Below are positions 33,448 to 43,394 of a DNA stretch of 64,000 nucleotides, piece by piece (the first letter of the stretch is position 1; each line of letters opens with the position of its first letter). A program made the position numbers and the translations under genes. Origin of the DNA: Prochlorococcus sp. AG-363-P06 (GTDB lineage Bacteria > Cyanobacteriota > Cyanobacteriia > PCC-6307 > Cyanobiaceae); NCBI GenBank assembly GCA_003280025.1, contig QCGD01000009.1:1-64000 (forward strand), read 5' to 3'. The notes under the pieces are model-generated. The model was not told the DNA's origin. It saw nothing but the letters and a program-made list of their open reading frames with translations, and searched no databases.

Positions 33448-33554
33448 CAAAAAACTAATATTAATTTTTTAATAAATTGACCATAGTAATGTATGGTAAA
33501 TAATGACCAGACGCTCATTTGATTTCTTATGAGCCAAAGACCTTGTCTGAAAAA

Positions 33555-34040
33555 ATGACCGATCAACAAACTTATTACGAAACTATGTACATCCTCCGCC
33601 CAGATATTGCGGAAGATGAAGTTACTAATCACATTGATAAATACAATAAACTTCTAGAAGAATTTGGAGGAAAAATACTCGATAGTCAAATGAGAGGTAA
33701 AAGAAGACTGGCATATCAAATCGCAAAACATAGAGAAGGAATCTATGTCCAATTAAGCCATCAAGGTGATGGGCAACACATTTTCAAAATTGAAAAGGCC
33801 ATGAGGTTAGGCGAAGATGTCATAAGGTATTTGACTGTTAAACAAGAAGGTCCTTTGCCAACTCCTAGATCTTCTAATAAAGATGTAGGAAAAACAGAAA
33901 AATCAGAAACTGAAAAGCATGATCCCAAAAATGACACAAAACCTAAAGATGAATCTATACAAAAAGAGACAAAACCAAGTGATCAAGTAGCTGCTGCTGC
34001 AAAAGAAACTTCTGAAATTAAAGAAACCGGTAACAATTAA
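33555..34040 (+). CDS. rpsF: 30S ribosomal protein S6 with an extended charged C-terminus
   Basis: [50 protein letters not shown] at 33555, not the TTG at 33519. Confidence 0.95.
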   Translation: MTDQQTYYETMYILRPDIAEDEVTNHIDKYNKLLEEFGGKILDSQMRGKRRLAYQIAKHREGIYVQLSHQGDGQHIFKIEKAMRLGEDVIRYLTVKQEGPLPTPRSSNKDVGKTEKSETEKHDPKNDTKPKDESIQKETKPSDQVAAAAKETSEIKETGNN

Positions 34041-34047
34041 ATATTAA

Positions 34048-35259
34048 TTATTTGTTTTTTGAATTTAATTCTGCCCATATTTTATTAGACATACCCCACA
34101 TATAAATAAATCCTTCAGCTTGCTTATGGTTAAAGATATCATCTTGACTGTAAGTCGCTAAATCTTCCCTATAAAGGGAATTATTTTCAGAAAGTCTTCC
34201 AATAACAATCGCATTACCCTTATGTAATCTAATCTTTACTCTGCCATTAACCGACGTTTGGGTAGATGAAATAAAAGCCTCTAAAGCTTCCTTTAAAGGA
34301 CCAAACCAAAAACCTTGATAAACTAATTGAGCCCATTTTTTTTGAACTATACCTTTGAAATCGATAACATCTGGGTTTAAGGTTATTGTCTCTAATTCTT
34401 GATGAGCTTTGATTAAAAGTAAAAGACCAGGTGATTCATAAATCTCTCTACTCTTAATACCAACAACTCTATCTTCGATCATATCTATTCTTCCAAAGCC
34501 ATGGGCACCTGCAAGATCATTAGCTTTATTTATAATCTCTACAGGATTTAATAATTCATTTCCAATTCCAATTGGCAAGCCATTTTTAAAAACAATTTCT
34601 ATATCTTGTGGCGAGTTAGGTGCATCAGCAATCGATGAAGTCATTGCAAAAATATCTTCAGGGGGTTCCTGCATTGGGTCTTCTAATAAACCAGCCTCAA
34701 TGCTTCGCCCAAGAAGGTTTACATCAATTGAGTATGGAGATTTTTTCGATACCGGAGCAGGAATACCAAATTTTTCTCCATACAATATTGCTTCTTCTCT
34801 ACTCATATTCCATTCTCTTGCAGGAGTAATTATTTTTAAATCAGGACCTAAAGCATTAATAGCTAAATCAAATCTAATTTGATCATTCCCTTTGCCAGTG
34901 CAGCCATGTGCGACGGCATCTGCATTTATTTCTCTTGCAATATTTACAAGCTTTTCAGCAATTAAAGGCCTAGCAAGAGCTGTAGATAAAGGGTATTTTT
35001 CTGCATATAATGCATTTGCTCTAATCGCTGGAAAAGCATAGCTCTCTACAAAATTATCTACCAAATTACCAATAATTGATTCAGATGCTCCGGATTTCAA
35101 AGCTTTTTGTTTAATCACTTCCAAATCTTCCCCTTGCCCAAGATCGGCAACAAAAGTAACAACTTCGGAAATTCCATATTCATTCTTTAAGTATGGAATG
35201 CAGACACTTGTATCAACTCCTCCAGAATATGCTAGAACCACCTTTTTTAACTGCTGCAT
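34048..35259 (-). CDS. argG: argininosuccinate synthase
   Basis: [36 protein letters not shown]. Confidence 0.98.
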   Translation of the reverse strand: MQQLKKVVLAYSGGVDTSVCIPYLKNEYGISEVVTFVADLGQGEDLEVIKQKALKSGASESIIGNLVDNFVESYAFPAIRANALYAEKYPLSTALARPLIAEKLVNIAREINADAVAHGCTGKGNDQIRFDLAINALGPDLKIITPAREWNMSREEAILYGEKFGIPAPVSKKSPYSIDVNLLGRSIEAGLLEDPMQEPPEDIFAMTSSIADAPNSPQDIEIVFKNGLPIGIGNELLNPVEIINKANDLAGAHGFGRIDMIEDRVVGIKSREIYESPGLLLLIKAHQELETITLNPDVIDFKGIVQKKWAQLVYQGFWFGPLKEALEAFISSTQTSVNGRVKIRLHKGNAIVIGRLSENNSLYREDLATYSQDDIFNHKQAEGFIYMWGMSNKIWAELNSKNK

Positions 35260-35300
35260 TTAAATTCCCTCCTTACTAAAATTTAAAATCTTGATATAAT

Positions 35301-35495
35301 TCAAGAATTACGAATCTTATTTAACACTAATATTATTGTAACTAAAAGAGCAGGTCCAAAAACTAGTAATAAAACAAGATAGTTATTAATTAATAAAACA
35401 TCAGGATAAAAATGACCAAAAAGTTTAAAGAAAAGAGTCATTAAAAATGAAATCGGCCAAATTAAATAGTATTTTAAATTTCCTTTATCAAACAA
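35301..35495 (-). CDS. small membrane protein, two predicted TM helices
   Basis: 64 aa, TTG start; LIWPISFLMTLFF and LVLLLVFGPALLVTIILVL. Confidence 0.55.
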   Translation of the reverse strand: MFDKGNLKYYLIWPISFLMTLFFKLFGHFYPDVLLINNYLVLLLVFGPALLVTIILVLNKIRNS

Positions 35496-35548
35496 AATTT
35501 TTAAAGTGCATAATTATGTATTATCTTATATAAAGAAGATTATTTTCA

Positions 35549-35827
35549 ATGGACTCAGACAAACTAAAACTTACATTGAATGATATAGCTAAAGTTAATC
35601 CTGCCTTAACTTATTACCACAGAGATGATCCAGCTCCTGTCTTGCCATTGAGAGAGGAACCTGACCTCTTGTCTTGGTTAGAGAGTACAGGAAGACTTGT
35701 CGCAGAACAAGAAGGAGATTCACAAGAAATTAGCACAATAGAAGAAGAGGAACTATCAGCTTTAATGGGTGAAAAAGAAGATTATAAAACTGAAGAAGAC
35801 TCATCAGATGATGATTGGGAAGATTAA
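35549..35827 (+). CDS. small acidic DUF3134-like cyanobacterial protein
   Basis: NPALTYYHRDDPAPVLPLREEPDLLSWLESTGRLV; acidic C-terminus. Confidence 0.75.
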   Translation: MDSDKLKLTLNDIAKVNPALTYYHRDDPAPVLPLREEPDLLSWLESTGRLVAEQEGDSQEISTIEEEELSALMGEKEDYKTEEDSSDDDWED

Positions 35828-36887
35828 TTCATTTAACTTTAAATCGTTATTCATCCTTAATACTTTTGCATTAATAGTAACTTCTTATATTTTCAGTAAT
35901 TATATTTTTATAGCAATTTTTATATTATTTTTTTTAATTTCATCATTAACTACAAAACACGGTTTAAAAATAATTTCAAAATTAGGCTTTTTCCAAAACA
36001 TAAGGAATGCTGGACCTTCTAGCCACTTTAATAAAAAAAATACTCCAACTACTGGTGGGGTATTTATAATAATTCCTTTTTTAATTTTACTTTTACTCCT
36101 AAGTAGTAATTTTTATACAATAAAAATATTGCTTATATTTTTTTGTATTTTTGGTTTTTTCATTATTGGATTGTTAGATGATTTTTTAAGTATTAAAAAT
36201 AAAAAAAATACTGGTTTAAAATCAAACTCAAAATTGATTTTACAATCTTTAATATCTATAATTTTTATTTTGTTAGCTTTTGCACAAGGCTATATAAACC
36301 CATTAATAATGATATCTAATAGCTGGGGAATAGATACAAATATACTAATTCTACCTATATCTTTTTTTACTTTAGTTGGCTTAAGTAATTCCGTTAATTT
36401 AACTGATGGGCTTGATGGACTAGCTTCTGGATGTAGTGCAATAGTATTTTATGGACTAGGTACAGAAATATTACTAAAAGGGCAGCAAGAGTTAATTATT
36501 TTTAGTGTTTTATGTTATTCAATGACAGGCTTATGTTTGGGATTTCTCAATTTTAATAGATACCCTGCAAAAATTTTTATGGGAGACACAGGTTCTTTGA
36601 GCATAGGTGCAATTTTAGGCTCGATCTCGATCTTAACTAATAGTTTTTTCACTTTATTTATTTTCTCAGGAATATTCATTATGGAATCTTTATCTGTCAT
36701 CATTCAAGTAGGATTTTTTAAAATTACAAAAAAATTATTTAATACCGGAAAACGAATATTTTTAATGGCACCATTACATCATCATTTTGAACTTCAAGGT
36801 ATTAGAGAAGCAAAAATAGTTGAAAATTTCTGGAAAATCAACATATGTCTGGTAATTTTCGGTATAGTTTTAAAAATAAACCTCTAA
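35811..36887 (+). CDS. mraY: phospho-N-acetylmuramoyl-pentapeptide transferase
   Basis: GGVFIIIPF, LTDGLDGLASG, FMGDTGSLSIG, APLHHHFELQG; overlaps the upstream CDS by 17 bp. Confidence 0.94.
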   Translation: MIGKINSFNFKSLFILNTFALIVTSYIFSNYIFIAIFILFFLISSLTTKHGLKIISKLGFFQNIRNAGPSSHFNKKNTPTTGGVFIIIPFLILLLLLSSNFYTIKILLIFFCIFGFFIIGLLDDFLSIKNKKNTGLKSNSKLILQSLISIIFILLAFAQGYINPLIMISNSWGIDTNILILPISFFTLVGLSNSVNLTDGLDGLASGCSAIVFYGLGTEILLKGQQELIIFSVLCYSMTGLCLGFLNFNRYPAKIFMGDTGSLSIGAILGSISILTNSFFTLFIFSGIFIMESLSVIIQVGFFKITKKLFNTGKRIFLMAPLHHHFELQGIREAKIVENFWKINICLVIFGIVLKINL

Positions 36888-36898
36888 AAAAATTTATT

Positions 36899-37159
36899 AT
36901 GAGTTTTTTTACATGGAAAGATCATGGATTAACAAGTGACTGTTCAACTCTTGATGCAATGGCTTCTAGATTTGAAGAGACTGCAAAATTAATGAAAAAA
37001 TTATCACAAAAAGGGTTCAAACTTAAAAAAACACAAAAGGATCAATTAATAATTCACTCTGATCCAAAAGTATTTGATCAATGGGGTTTTATAAGTGAGG
37101 AACTTCCTTTTAAACAACTTTGTTTGATGGCAGATGATGAACTAATACTAGATGTTTGA
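36899..37159 (+). CDS. conserved small cyanobacterial hypothetical protein
   Basis: MSFFTWKDHGLTSDCSTLDAMASRFEETAKLMKKLSQKGFKLKK...; internal ATG at 36899 preferred over 36845. Confidence 0.7.
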   Translation: MSFFTWKDHGLTSDCSTLDAMASRFEETAKLMKKLSQKGFKLKKTQKDQLIIHSDPKVFDQWGFISEELPFKQLCLMADDELILDV

Positions 37160-38490
37160 TATTTATCTGTCAGTGTTGCTAAATAACTACGTACATGAGT
37201 ATTCCAACTGAAATGTCTATGGACACCTTCAATACCATTTCTGCTCCATACTTTCCATTCAGAAGTATTAGCCATACCTTTTTCAAGCATACCTTTGAAT
37301 TTATTAATATCAGTCACGTCAACCAGTAACCCATTTTTACATTTTGATTGAATTTCTTGTGGACCACCATCGTCTGTGGAAATAATTGGCAACCCACAGG
37401 AAGAGGCTTCTAATAATGTTAAGCCAAATGGTTCTGCTAAAGCTGAATTAACAAATAATCCTCCTCTACTAGCTGCCCACCTATATAAAGAGGGTATTTG
37501 AGCTGGAGTATGTTTTTTTGGATAAGCTACTTTTCCATACAAATTATACTTATCAATTATTTCAAAAATCTTTTGAAAAACATCTCTTTGTTGGGAATCA
37601 AGTTTTGAAGTACTATCACGACAACCCAATACCAAAATCAAATTAGTCTTTCTTTTTAATTTTTCAGATCTTCCGTATGCCTCGACTAAAGCTGGAATAT
37701 TTTTTCTTCTTACAGCTCTAGCAATTGTCAAAAGAGGAGGCTTTCTTAAATCCTTTAAAAAAGGAAGCATCATGTCATCTATTTCAGAAGTCTCAGTTGT
37801 TGAATGAATATGATGAAATTCTTTATGGTCAACTCCTGGAGATATTACCTTAGCTTTTAGCGAAGAAAAGGAAAGATATTGTGAATATTGATGGACAGAT
37901 TCCTGTTTAGTACTTGTAACAACAACATCTGCAAATTTTAAAGCTTCTTCTTCTGCATCTATTCTCTTACTTATAAAGTACAGCTTTTCTATTTGATTCA
38001 TTTTTAAACCTGCATCAAGCAATTTCCTTTGTTTTTCTCGTCCTAAGGAATGACCTGTAAAAATCAATGGGACTTTAAGATATTTACTTAATTTAACTCC
38101 TACATATCCAGCATCTGCATAATGTGCATGAATCCAATTTGGTTTATTATTCGTTTTTTTATAATAAGCAAATAGAGTTTCAGTTAATTCATCTAAGTAA
38201 GGCCAAAGTAATTCCTTTCTTAAATATTTGTTAGGCCCAAATTTAAATCTTAAAATTTTTAGCCCAGGTTCAACAAATTCTTTTTCTTTAGAATAGTCAT
38301 TATCAACCTTACTATCTTTAATAAAACGAGTAACTAAATCTACTTGGTCGACTTCAGAAGTATTAGCTAAACTTTTAACTAATTCTAATACGTATTTTGT
38401 TTGTCCTCCAGTATCTGAATCTCTACCTAACTCAAGATTTTTAGAACGAATTAAACCATGCAAATGTAAATGTAAAAACTTTAAACTCAT
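37078..38490 (-). CDS. sucrose-phosphate synthase, glycosyltransferase domain only
   Basis: HLHLHGLIRSKNLELGRDSDTGGQTKYVLELVKSL; WIHAHYADAGYVG; FTGHSLGREK; ALAEPFGLTLLEASSCGLPIISTDDGGPQEI; no C-terminal HAD phosphatase domain in the 470 aa. Confidence 0.9.
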   Translation of the reverse strand: MSLKFLHLHLHGLIRSKNLELGRDSDTGGQTKYVLELVKSLANTSEVDQVDLVTRFIKDSKVDNDYSKEKEFVEPGLKILRFKFGPNKYLRKELLWPYLDELTETLFAYYKKTNNKPNWIHAHYADAGYVGVKLSKYLKVPLIFTGHSLGREKQRKLLDAGLKMNQIEKLYFISKRIDAEEEALKFADVVVTSTKQESVHQYSQYLSFSSLKAKVISPGVDHKEFHHIHSTTETSEIDDMMLPFLKDLRKPPLLTIARAVRRKNIPALVEAYGRSEKLKRKTNLILVLGCRDSTSKLDSQQRDVFQKIFEIIDKYNLYGKVAYPKKHTPAQIPSLYRWAASRGGLFVNSALAEPFGLTLLEASSCGLPIISTDDGGPQEIQSKCKNGLLVDVTDINKFKGMLEKGMANTSEWKVWSRNGIEGVHRHFSWNTHVRSYLATLTDKYQTSSISSSSAIKQSCLKGSSSLIKPH

Positions 38491-38692
38491 TTTTTAACCT
38501 TCTATTCGATCTCTTTAATAGAAATAATATGGATTTCTAGAGTAAATATTAAGAAAGCATAATGATTTAGAATGGATTTTATGGAATAAATGTCAAGAAA
38601 GTTAGGCTTAGAAAGAACTCTGAGAAATTTTAAATAACTTTCATTAACAATCAATAAATATACAATACGAAGAAATACAACTAAAAATTTAA

Positions 38693-41593
38693 CTATTTGA
38701 GGACTTTTTTAAGATATTTTGCAGTATGACTACTCGGATGCATTGCAACATCTTCAGGAGTACCCTCAACAATAATTTCGCCACCTTTATCTCCTCCATC
38801 AGGCCCTAAATCAATTATCCAATCTGAACATCTAATAACATCTAAATTATGTTCAATAACAACTACTGAATTTCCTTTATCAACCAAACGTTGTATAACA
38901 TCCATTAATTTATGGACATCGTAAAAACTTAAACCAGTAGTTGGCTCATCAATTAAATATAAAGTTTTACCTGTTGCTCTTTTGGATAACTCAGTCGCTA
39001 ATTTTACTCTTTGAGCCTCTCCTCCAGATAATGTTGGTGCTGGCTGGCCTAATTTAACATAACCAAGACCTACATCGACTAATGTAGATAATCTATCAGC
39101 AGCATAAGGTATAGCTGAAAAAGTTTCGGCAGCCTGTTCAACTGTCATTTCTAAAACATCAGAGATATTGAAGCCTTTATATTTGACTTGAAGAGTTTCT
39201 CTATTAAAACGTGCTCCTTTGCAAACCTCACATTGCACATATACATCAGGTAGAAAATTCATTTCAATAACATTAACTCCCTGCCCTTTACATGCTTCGC
39301 ATCTCCCTCCTTTTACATTAAAACTAAACTGACCAGCCTGATATCCTCTTGCTTTAGCTTCTACTGTCGCAGTAAATATCTGTCTAATTGGATCAAAAGC
39401 TCCTGTATAAGTTGCAGGGTTTGATCTTGGGGTTCTTCCTATTGGTGATTGATCAATAACAATCACTTTATCAATTGCTTTAATACCTTTTAATTCTTTA
39501 ACACCGTTAGGAAAAGGAACTTTTAATCCTAAAGAATGACACAAAGCCGGATGAAGTAATTCATTAACTAAAGTACTTTTGCCACTTCCACTTACTCCTG
39601 TTACAGAAACAAGTCTACCTAAAGGAAATTCTACCGAAATATTCTTTAAATTATTTTTAGAGCAGTTATTTAAAATTAAGCTTTTTTTAACCGATGATCT
39701 TCGTTCTTTTGGAGTGGGAATTGACTTCTTTCCACTAAGGTAAGCTCCAGTTAAAGATTTATCTGATTTCAATACATCATCAAATGTTCCTTCTGCAATA
39801 ATTTCACCACCATAAAGGCCTGCTCCTGGTCCAATATCGACCAAGTAATCTGCACTTTTCATGGTGTCTTCGTCATGTTCAACAACAACTAAAGTGTTTC
39901 CTAAATCCCTTAGGCTTTTTAGTGTTTGCAATAATCTGTCATTATCTCTCTGATGTAAACCAATACTCGGTTCATCTAAGACATATAAAACACCAGTAAG
40001 GCCTGCTCCTATTTGCGTAGCCAATCTTATACGCTGAGCCTCTCCTCCAGACAGAGTCATTGCTGGCCTGTCTAATGTTAAATAATCCAACCCTACATTA
40101 ATAAGAAACTTTAAACGTAAACGAATCTCCTTTAATACCAATTCGCCTATTTGTTTTTGCTTCTCTGATAAAGAAATATTTTCCTTAGCGACATTACTTA
40201 ATCCCATTATTCTCTCTACATGTAATAAGGTTTCTGAAACACTAATAGAAGTTAAGTCAGTAATGTTGTAAGGCCCAAGTTTAACAGCAAGAGCCTCTGG
40301 TCTTAATCTTTTGCCAGAACAGGTTTTACAAGGAACTAATTCAAGATACTTATCTAACTTTTGTTTGACTGATTCTCCATTTGCTTCGGTTAATTGCCTC
40401 TCTAATATTGGCAAAATTCCTTCAAAAGGTCTTTCAAAACCACTGGGAGTTTTAAAACGGCTATCAGCTTGGATTAAGATTGGCTTATCAGATCCAAAAA
40501 GTAACACATTTTTTTGCAGATCAGTTAATTCCTTCCAAGGAGTTTTCAGTTCAAATCCATAAGCTTGACCAACTGAATATAGTAATGAGAAGTAATAAGT
40601 ATTATCTTTTTCACTCCAAGGTGCTATCGCAGCGTAGACAGGTAAAGATTTATCTGGAATAACTCTATCTGCAGTAAATTTTTTTAAAAAACCTATACCA
40701 TGACAATCTGGACATGCCCCATAAGGACTGTTAAAAGAAAATAATCGAGGAGAAAGTTCTTCTACTATAGACCCATGAATTGGGCAAGCATAATTCTCTG
40801 AATATAATGTTTCTCTTTCTAAATTAGGAGGTAATTTTTCTCCTTTTTTTGGAACAACTTCTACAATTGCTAAGCCATCTCCCCTTTTGAGACAAGTTTG
40901 CAAAGAATCATTCAATCGTTCTTGTATGCCTTCTCTTGAAATTAATCTATCTACTACAACTTCAATATTATGTGTTTGATTTTTATCTAGTTCAATACTA
41001 TCTGCTAGCTCTCTTACCTCGCTATTGATTCTTACTCTAGCAAAACCTTCAGCAGCTAATCCCCTAAGTAATTTGGAATGTGTTCCTTTTTTTCCTCTTA
41101 CAACAGGAGCTAGCAATTGATATCTTGTACCTTCAGGTAATAAAACTATTTGATCAACCATTTCGTCAATTGTTTGAGGAGCAATTGGATTGCCACAATG
41201 ATGACAATGAGGCTCACCTGCTCGCCCAAACAATAATCTTAAATAATCTTGTATCTCTGTTACTGTTCCAACAGTTGAGCGAGGATTATGACTTGTAGAT
41301 TTTTGATCTATTGATATAGCAGGAGATAAACCTTCAATATTATCAACATCTGGTTTATCAACTTGACCTAAAAATTGTCTAGCATAAGCAGAAAGACTCT
41401 CAACATATCTTCGTTGACCTTCAGCAAAAATAGTATCAAATGCTAAAGAACTTTTCCCACTACCACTAACCCCTGTAAAAACTATAAATTTATTTCTTGG
41501 AAGAGAAAGATCAATATTTTTAAGATTATGTTGACGAGCTCCTCTTATATTTATTGCGTTATCATCTTGAAAACTCTTATTATTTTGAACCAT
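38693..41593 (-). CDS. uvrA: excinuclease ABC subunit A
   Basis: [39 protein letters not shown]-like N-terminus, [12 protein letters not shown] twice, zinc motifs. Confidence 0.98.
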   Translation of the reverse strand: [966 protein letters not shown]

Positions 41594-41646
41594 GTTTAAA
41601 TCTATTTTGATTTAAAAAAACTTATTATAGTAGAATTTTTTTTATT

Positions 41647-43326
41647 TTACGCAGCAGCCCTATCTAGAAGTATCGAAGCGTAATCATTTGCCTCTCCAAA
41701 GCCTCCTCCAATCAATTCTATTAATTCACCCTGCCTGTCTTTCTTTGTCATTAGTTTTGAAATAGAAGTATAAGTTAATCCATTGATTACCTTTTTCTTT
41801 ACTTTGAAATGGGCTTTGGCAGCAGCAGCTAAAAAAGGCTGGTGAGTAATACATAAAATCTGTTGTTCTTTTGAAATTGATTTTATTAGTTCTACTAATG
41901 AAAATAATGACTTACCACTTAAACCACTATCAATCTCATCTAAGAAAAAAGAATTAGCTTTTTTAGAGATACTTGATTTAATAGCTAATAAAAATCTAGA
42001 CATTTCTCCACCAGAAATGACTTTAGAAAGGGGGGCTAGTTTTTGATCAGGATTTGCAGAAAACAAAAAGTTTATATTTTCAGTGCCATCACTTGAAGGA
42101 TTGATCTTTTCAAATTCAATAGAAAACTTTGCATTTCCCAAACCTAAACTATTCAATATACACATAACTGAATCCTGCAATCTACTAGCAATTTGTCTTC
42201 TTTCTTCAGACTGGAAAACAAAAAGAGAATTTAAATTAATCTCTAAGTTATTTATTTGATTTTCCAATTTATCAATTTCCTCTTCATAAACATTACTCGA
42301 TAAATAAGTCTTTAAATGATCTCGCTTTTCAATTAATTGAGGCAATTCTAGAGAAAACGTTCTTTCTAAGTTTTTTAAAAAAAATAATCTTTTTTGAATA
42401 TCTTCAAGACTAACTTCACTACTTTCCTCTTGTTGGATATATGAATTAAGTTCAAAAATTAAATTTTCTACATAATCCTGAATAATAAATAATTTTTCTT
42501 TAAATTCATTTATTTTCAAATCAAATTCTGCAGATTTATTAATATCTTTTATTGACTGATCAATCAAAACTGCTACTGATGGTTCATCATCCCTAAAGTT
42601 ATTTAAATACTTTAAAGTTCGTTGAATTGAATTATTGATTGAAAGACTATTGGCAAGCTTTTTTTCTTGTGATTCTAATTCTAAAATTTCATCAACAGCT
42701 GATAAATTTGCTTCTTCTAAAAGATTAAACATCTCTTTAATTGCTAAATTATTTTCTTGTTGCTTCTTGCTTAATTCTATTTTCTCTAGCATTAACCGTT
42801 TTAAGGTCGTACATTTTTTCCATTCATCTTTAATATTAGCGTTCGTTTCTTTTAAGTCTTTTGAACCTAAGTCATCAATAATTAATCTTCTATATTCTTG
42901 TGAATCAAATAAAAAGCTGTCAGATTGGCCAGCAAAATCTATTAAAAAGCGTCCCAGCTCTTGTAAAAGTTTTTTATTTATTGAGAAATCATTAAGAGTA
43001 TATTTAGATAGAACTTTATTATTTTTTTTTAAAGATTTTCTTTGAATAATTAATTCTGATAAATTGTCTTGAAAACCATTTTTAATTAACCAATTATTAA
43101 TTTGCACAGAAGAAGAAAATTTGCACTCAATTAAACAATGATCTTTTCCTGGACGAATTAAGTGATTTAAAGGTATATTAGTTCCACCAAATAAAGCATT
43201 TAAAGAATCTAAAATCAGTGATTTTCCTGAACCTGAATCACCAGTAAGAACATTCAAACCTTTTTCGAAATTAATTTCTATAATTTCAATTAAGGCAACA
43301 TTCTTTAATTTTAATTGTATTAACAT
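41647..43326 (-). CDS. recN: DNA repair protein RecN
   Basis: SMC-like: NVLTGDSGSGKSLILDSLNALFGG, VISGGEMSRFLLAIK, FFLDEIDSGLSG. Confidence 0.95.
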   Translation of the reverse strand: MLIQLKLKNVALIEIIEINFEKGLNVLTGDSGSGKSLILDSLNALFGGTNIPLNHLIRPGKDHCLIECKFSSSVQINNWLIKNGFQDNLSELIIQRKSLKKNNKVLSKYTLNDFSINKKLLQELGRFLIDFAGQSDSFLFDSQEYRRLIIDDLGSKDLKETNANIKDEWKKCTTLKRLMLEKIELSKKQQENNLAIKEMFNLLEEANLSAVDEILELESQEKKLANSLSINNSIQRTLKYLNNFRDDEPSVAVLIDQSIKDINKSAEFDLKINEFKEKLFIIQDYVENLIFELNSYIQQEESSEVSLEDIQKRLFFLKNLERTFSLELPQLIEKRDHLKTYLSSNVYEEEIDKLENQINNLEINLNSLFVFQSEERRQIASRLQDSVMCILNSLGLGNAKFSIEFEKINPSSDGTENINFLFSANPDQKLAPLSKVISGGEMSRFLLAIKSSISKKANSFFLDEIDSGLSGKSLFSLVELIKSISKEQQILCITHQPFLAAAAKAHFKVKKKVINGLTYTSISKLMTKKDRQGELIELIGGGFGEANDYASILLDRAAA

Positions 43327-43394
43327 GATAAATCTTCCATATAAAGAAATTAACTCCTTTTTTAAAAAAATAAAGGGTTTAAATAAATAAAGTT

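Noticed and set aside
33519-33554. N-terminal extension of rpsF from a TTG at 33519
   Set aside because: S6 homology begins at the ATG 33555; the extension overlaps the leader hairpin
38590-38637. 15-codon ORF MSRKLGLERTLRNFK in the sucrose-phosphate synthase/uvrA gap
   Set aside because: Too short to distinguish from chance in this gap; no promoter or RBS clearly associated
42635-43045. 136-aa plus-strand ORF inside recN
   Set aside because: Long but antisense, Ser/Phe/Lys-rich shadow of the recN coiled-coil coding region
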